Below are positions 63,088 through 64,000 of a stretch of DNA of 64,000 bases, piece after piece (the stretch's first letter is position 1; the number at the start of each line of letters is the position of its first letter). The notes under the pieces were generated by a model. The model saw nothing but the letters and a program-made list of their open reading frames with translations, made no database searches and was not told the DNA's origin. The DNA is taken from positions 1 to 64,000 of the forward strand of contig JAGQOH010000009.1 of assembly GCA_020427635.1 (NCBI GenBank). Direction: 5' to 3'. The position numbers and the translations under genes were made by a program. The DNA comes from Phycisphaerales bacterium (GTDB lineage: Bacteria; Planctomycetota; Phycisphaerae; Phycisphaerales; UBA1924).

Positions 63088-64000
63088 TGCACCTTCCTAT
63101 CGCTCGAATGGAAGCCGTGACAGTCCTGGCACTCGTGGCCCAACGGCCGATACCGCGTAATCACCTGTCCGTTCGACGCCCGTGCCGGCCGATGGCACTG
63201 GCTGCACTCCAAACCAATGTGTTGCTCATCCAGTGGGAATCGTGAGTCGCGCTGGTGATCGAAGGTTGGCTGCTCAAACGTCGCCCGCTCGGTGTGGCAC
63301 CGCGCGCAGTCCACTTGACCGGCCTCCACGAACTGCCCCAGGTGCACATCCTCATGGCACGCTGCACACGCCGTCGAAGGCAGCTTGTAGCCTCGTCCTC
63401 GTACACCGCGCGCTGACCCGTGGCAATCCGCGCACTTTGCCTCAGCATGCGCGCCGATGAGCGCGTACCCAGTCCACTGCTCGTGCATGCTGCCGGTCCA
63501 CTCGATCGCATCGAAGGAATCAGTGGTGTGGCACCGCGCACACCCGTGCTTGCCATTGACCTGGAGCGGGCGACCCGGCTCATCAAACGCTCCGTCATGG
63601 ACATCTTCGTGGCACGCCGCGCAGTCCTGTGCTGTCCCCACAAACTCGCGCACGCCCGCCTTCTCGACGTGGCAACTGCGACACGCCACCGCTTGGTGAA
63701 TGCCGGTCAACGGGAACTTCGTCTGCTGGTGCTCAGCAATCGTGAAGTGCGTGGGCTCGAACGCCGTCGTCGTATGGCACGCGCTGCAGTCATCGCCAGA
63801 CGATGACGCCATGAATTGCCCTGCGTGCGGATCGTCATGGCATGCGGCACAGGACGTCGGCGTCTGTGCATACTGCACCACCTCATCTACTGCGGTATGA
63901 CATTCCGCGCACGTCACCGTGGCATGCACGCCGGTCAACGGGAAGTCGGTCTCTGTGTGGCGTTCGACATCAAACTTGCTTGGCGTGAAATGCATCGGGT
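63084..64000 (-). CDS. multihaem c-type cytochrome, 5' end outside the window
   Basis: At least 303 residues are present, with 11 CxxCH motifs visible (for example VTCAECHTA, SCAACHDDPH, CRSCHVEKA, CADCHGSARG, ECSQCHRPA, ECQDCHGFHS). The pattern of H..T.FPLTG.H before each cluster resembles that of the 46-haem protein, so the two are related. The frame is still open at the window edge and no signal peptide is seen, so more N-terminal sequence, probably with more haems, lies beyond 64000; the ATG at 63995 is unlikely to be the start. The stop overlaps the barrel start by four bases. It would be the periplasmic partner of the conduit. Confidence 0.9.
   Translation of the reverse strand, partial: PMHFTPSKFDVERHTETDFPLTGVHATVTCAECHTAVDEVVQYAQTPTSCAACHDDPHAGQFMASSSGDDCSACHTTTAFEPTHFTIAEHQQTKFPLTGIHQAVACRSCHVEKAGVREFVGTAQDCAACHEDVHDGAFDEPGRPLQVNGKHGCARCHTTDSFDAIEWTGSMHEQWTGYALIGAHAEAKCADCHGSARGVRGRGYKLPSTACAACHEDVHLGQFVEAGQVDCARCHTERATFEQPTFDHQRDSRFPLDEQHIGLECSQCHRPARASNGQVITRYRPLGHECQDCHGFHSSDRKVQ

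Overview
The window is a dense, GC-rich bacterial chromosome segment that most resembles a planctomycete, probably of the class Phycisphaerae. The evidence is indirect. Five secreted proteins end in paired EF-hand (dockerin type I-like) repeats of the 'CPGDADGD…DLDDLQVVLFNFG' kind. One small membrane protein ends in a 'CPHCGYDLTG…CPECG' zinc ribbon. There are also a bacterial tricorn protease, a TPR-CHAT protein, and RND and outer-membrane beta-barrel genes of a Gram-negative type envelope. No species assignment is possible from the sequence alone.

Layout. 0-11.8 kb: a small lipoprotein; a kynA-kynU tryptophan-degradation pair; a histidine kinase, cold-shock protein and vanadium-haloperoxidase-like secreted enzyme on the minus strand; the rpsO-pnp pair with a clear terminator; an aspartate-type aminotransferase and a hypothetical protein. 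11.9-18.5 kb (minus): pyruvate dehydrogenase E1alpha-E1beta-E2, a Cys/Met PLP enzyme and a secreted EEP-family protein. 18.7-31.2 kb: a secreted protein with a duplicated domain around a PGTD linker; a tricorn protease with an inserted domain; a zinc-ribbon membrane protein; two dockerin-tailed extracellular proteins; and a translationally coupled pair, a ParA ATPase fused to a glycogen-binding CBM48 domain followed by a MinD/FlhG-like protein with no P-loop. 31.2-39.7 kb (minus): an RND efflux pump and adaptor, clpX, a SHOCT-like membrane protein and trigger factor. 39.8-43.6 kb: tRNA-Leu(CAA), a DUF3467 protein, pheA on the opposite strand, and two related multipass membrane proteins. 43.6-50.6 kb (minus): nuoJKLMN. 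50.8-52.1 kb: pgsA-pgpA. 52.4-57.8 kb (plus): an ECF sigma factor, a putative sigma regulator, a TPR-CHAT protease and a secreted subtilase. 57.9-64 kb (minus): a multihaem cytochrome running off the window, an outer-membrane beta-barrel and a 46-haem cytochrome.

How the genes work together. Housekeeping modules (PDH, complex I membrane arm, phosphatidylglycerol synthesis, RNA decay, protein folding and unfolding) alternate with accessory modules. Three accessory modules stand out: (1) the cytochrome-barrel-cytochrome operon, which looks like a porin-cytochrome conduit for electron transfer across the outer membrane; (2) the sigma/regulator/TPR-CHAT/subtilase operon, which resembles in outline the protease-controlled sigma factor of type III-E CRISPR systems but has no CRISPR parts here; (3) the ParA-CBM48 plus pseudo-MinD pair, which could position a polysaccharide store. 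Two copies of a bipartite hairpin element lie between convergent genes at 11.8 and 25.4 kb. No CRISPR array, insertion sequence, prophage or replication origin was recognised.
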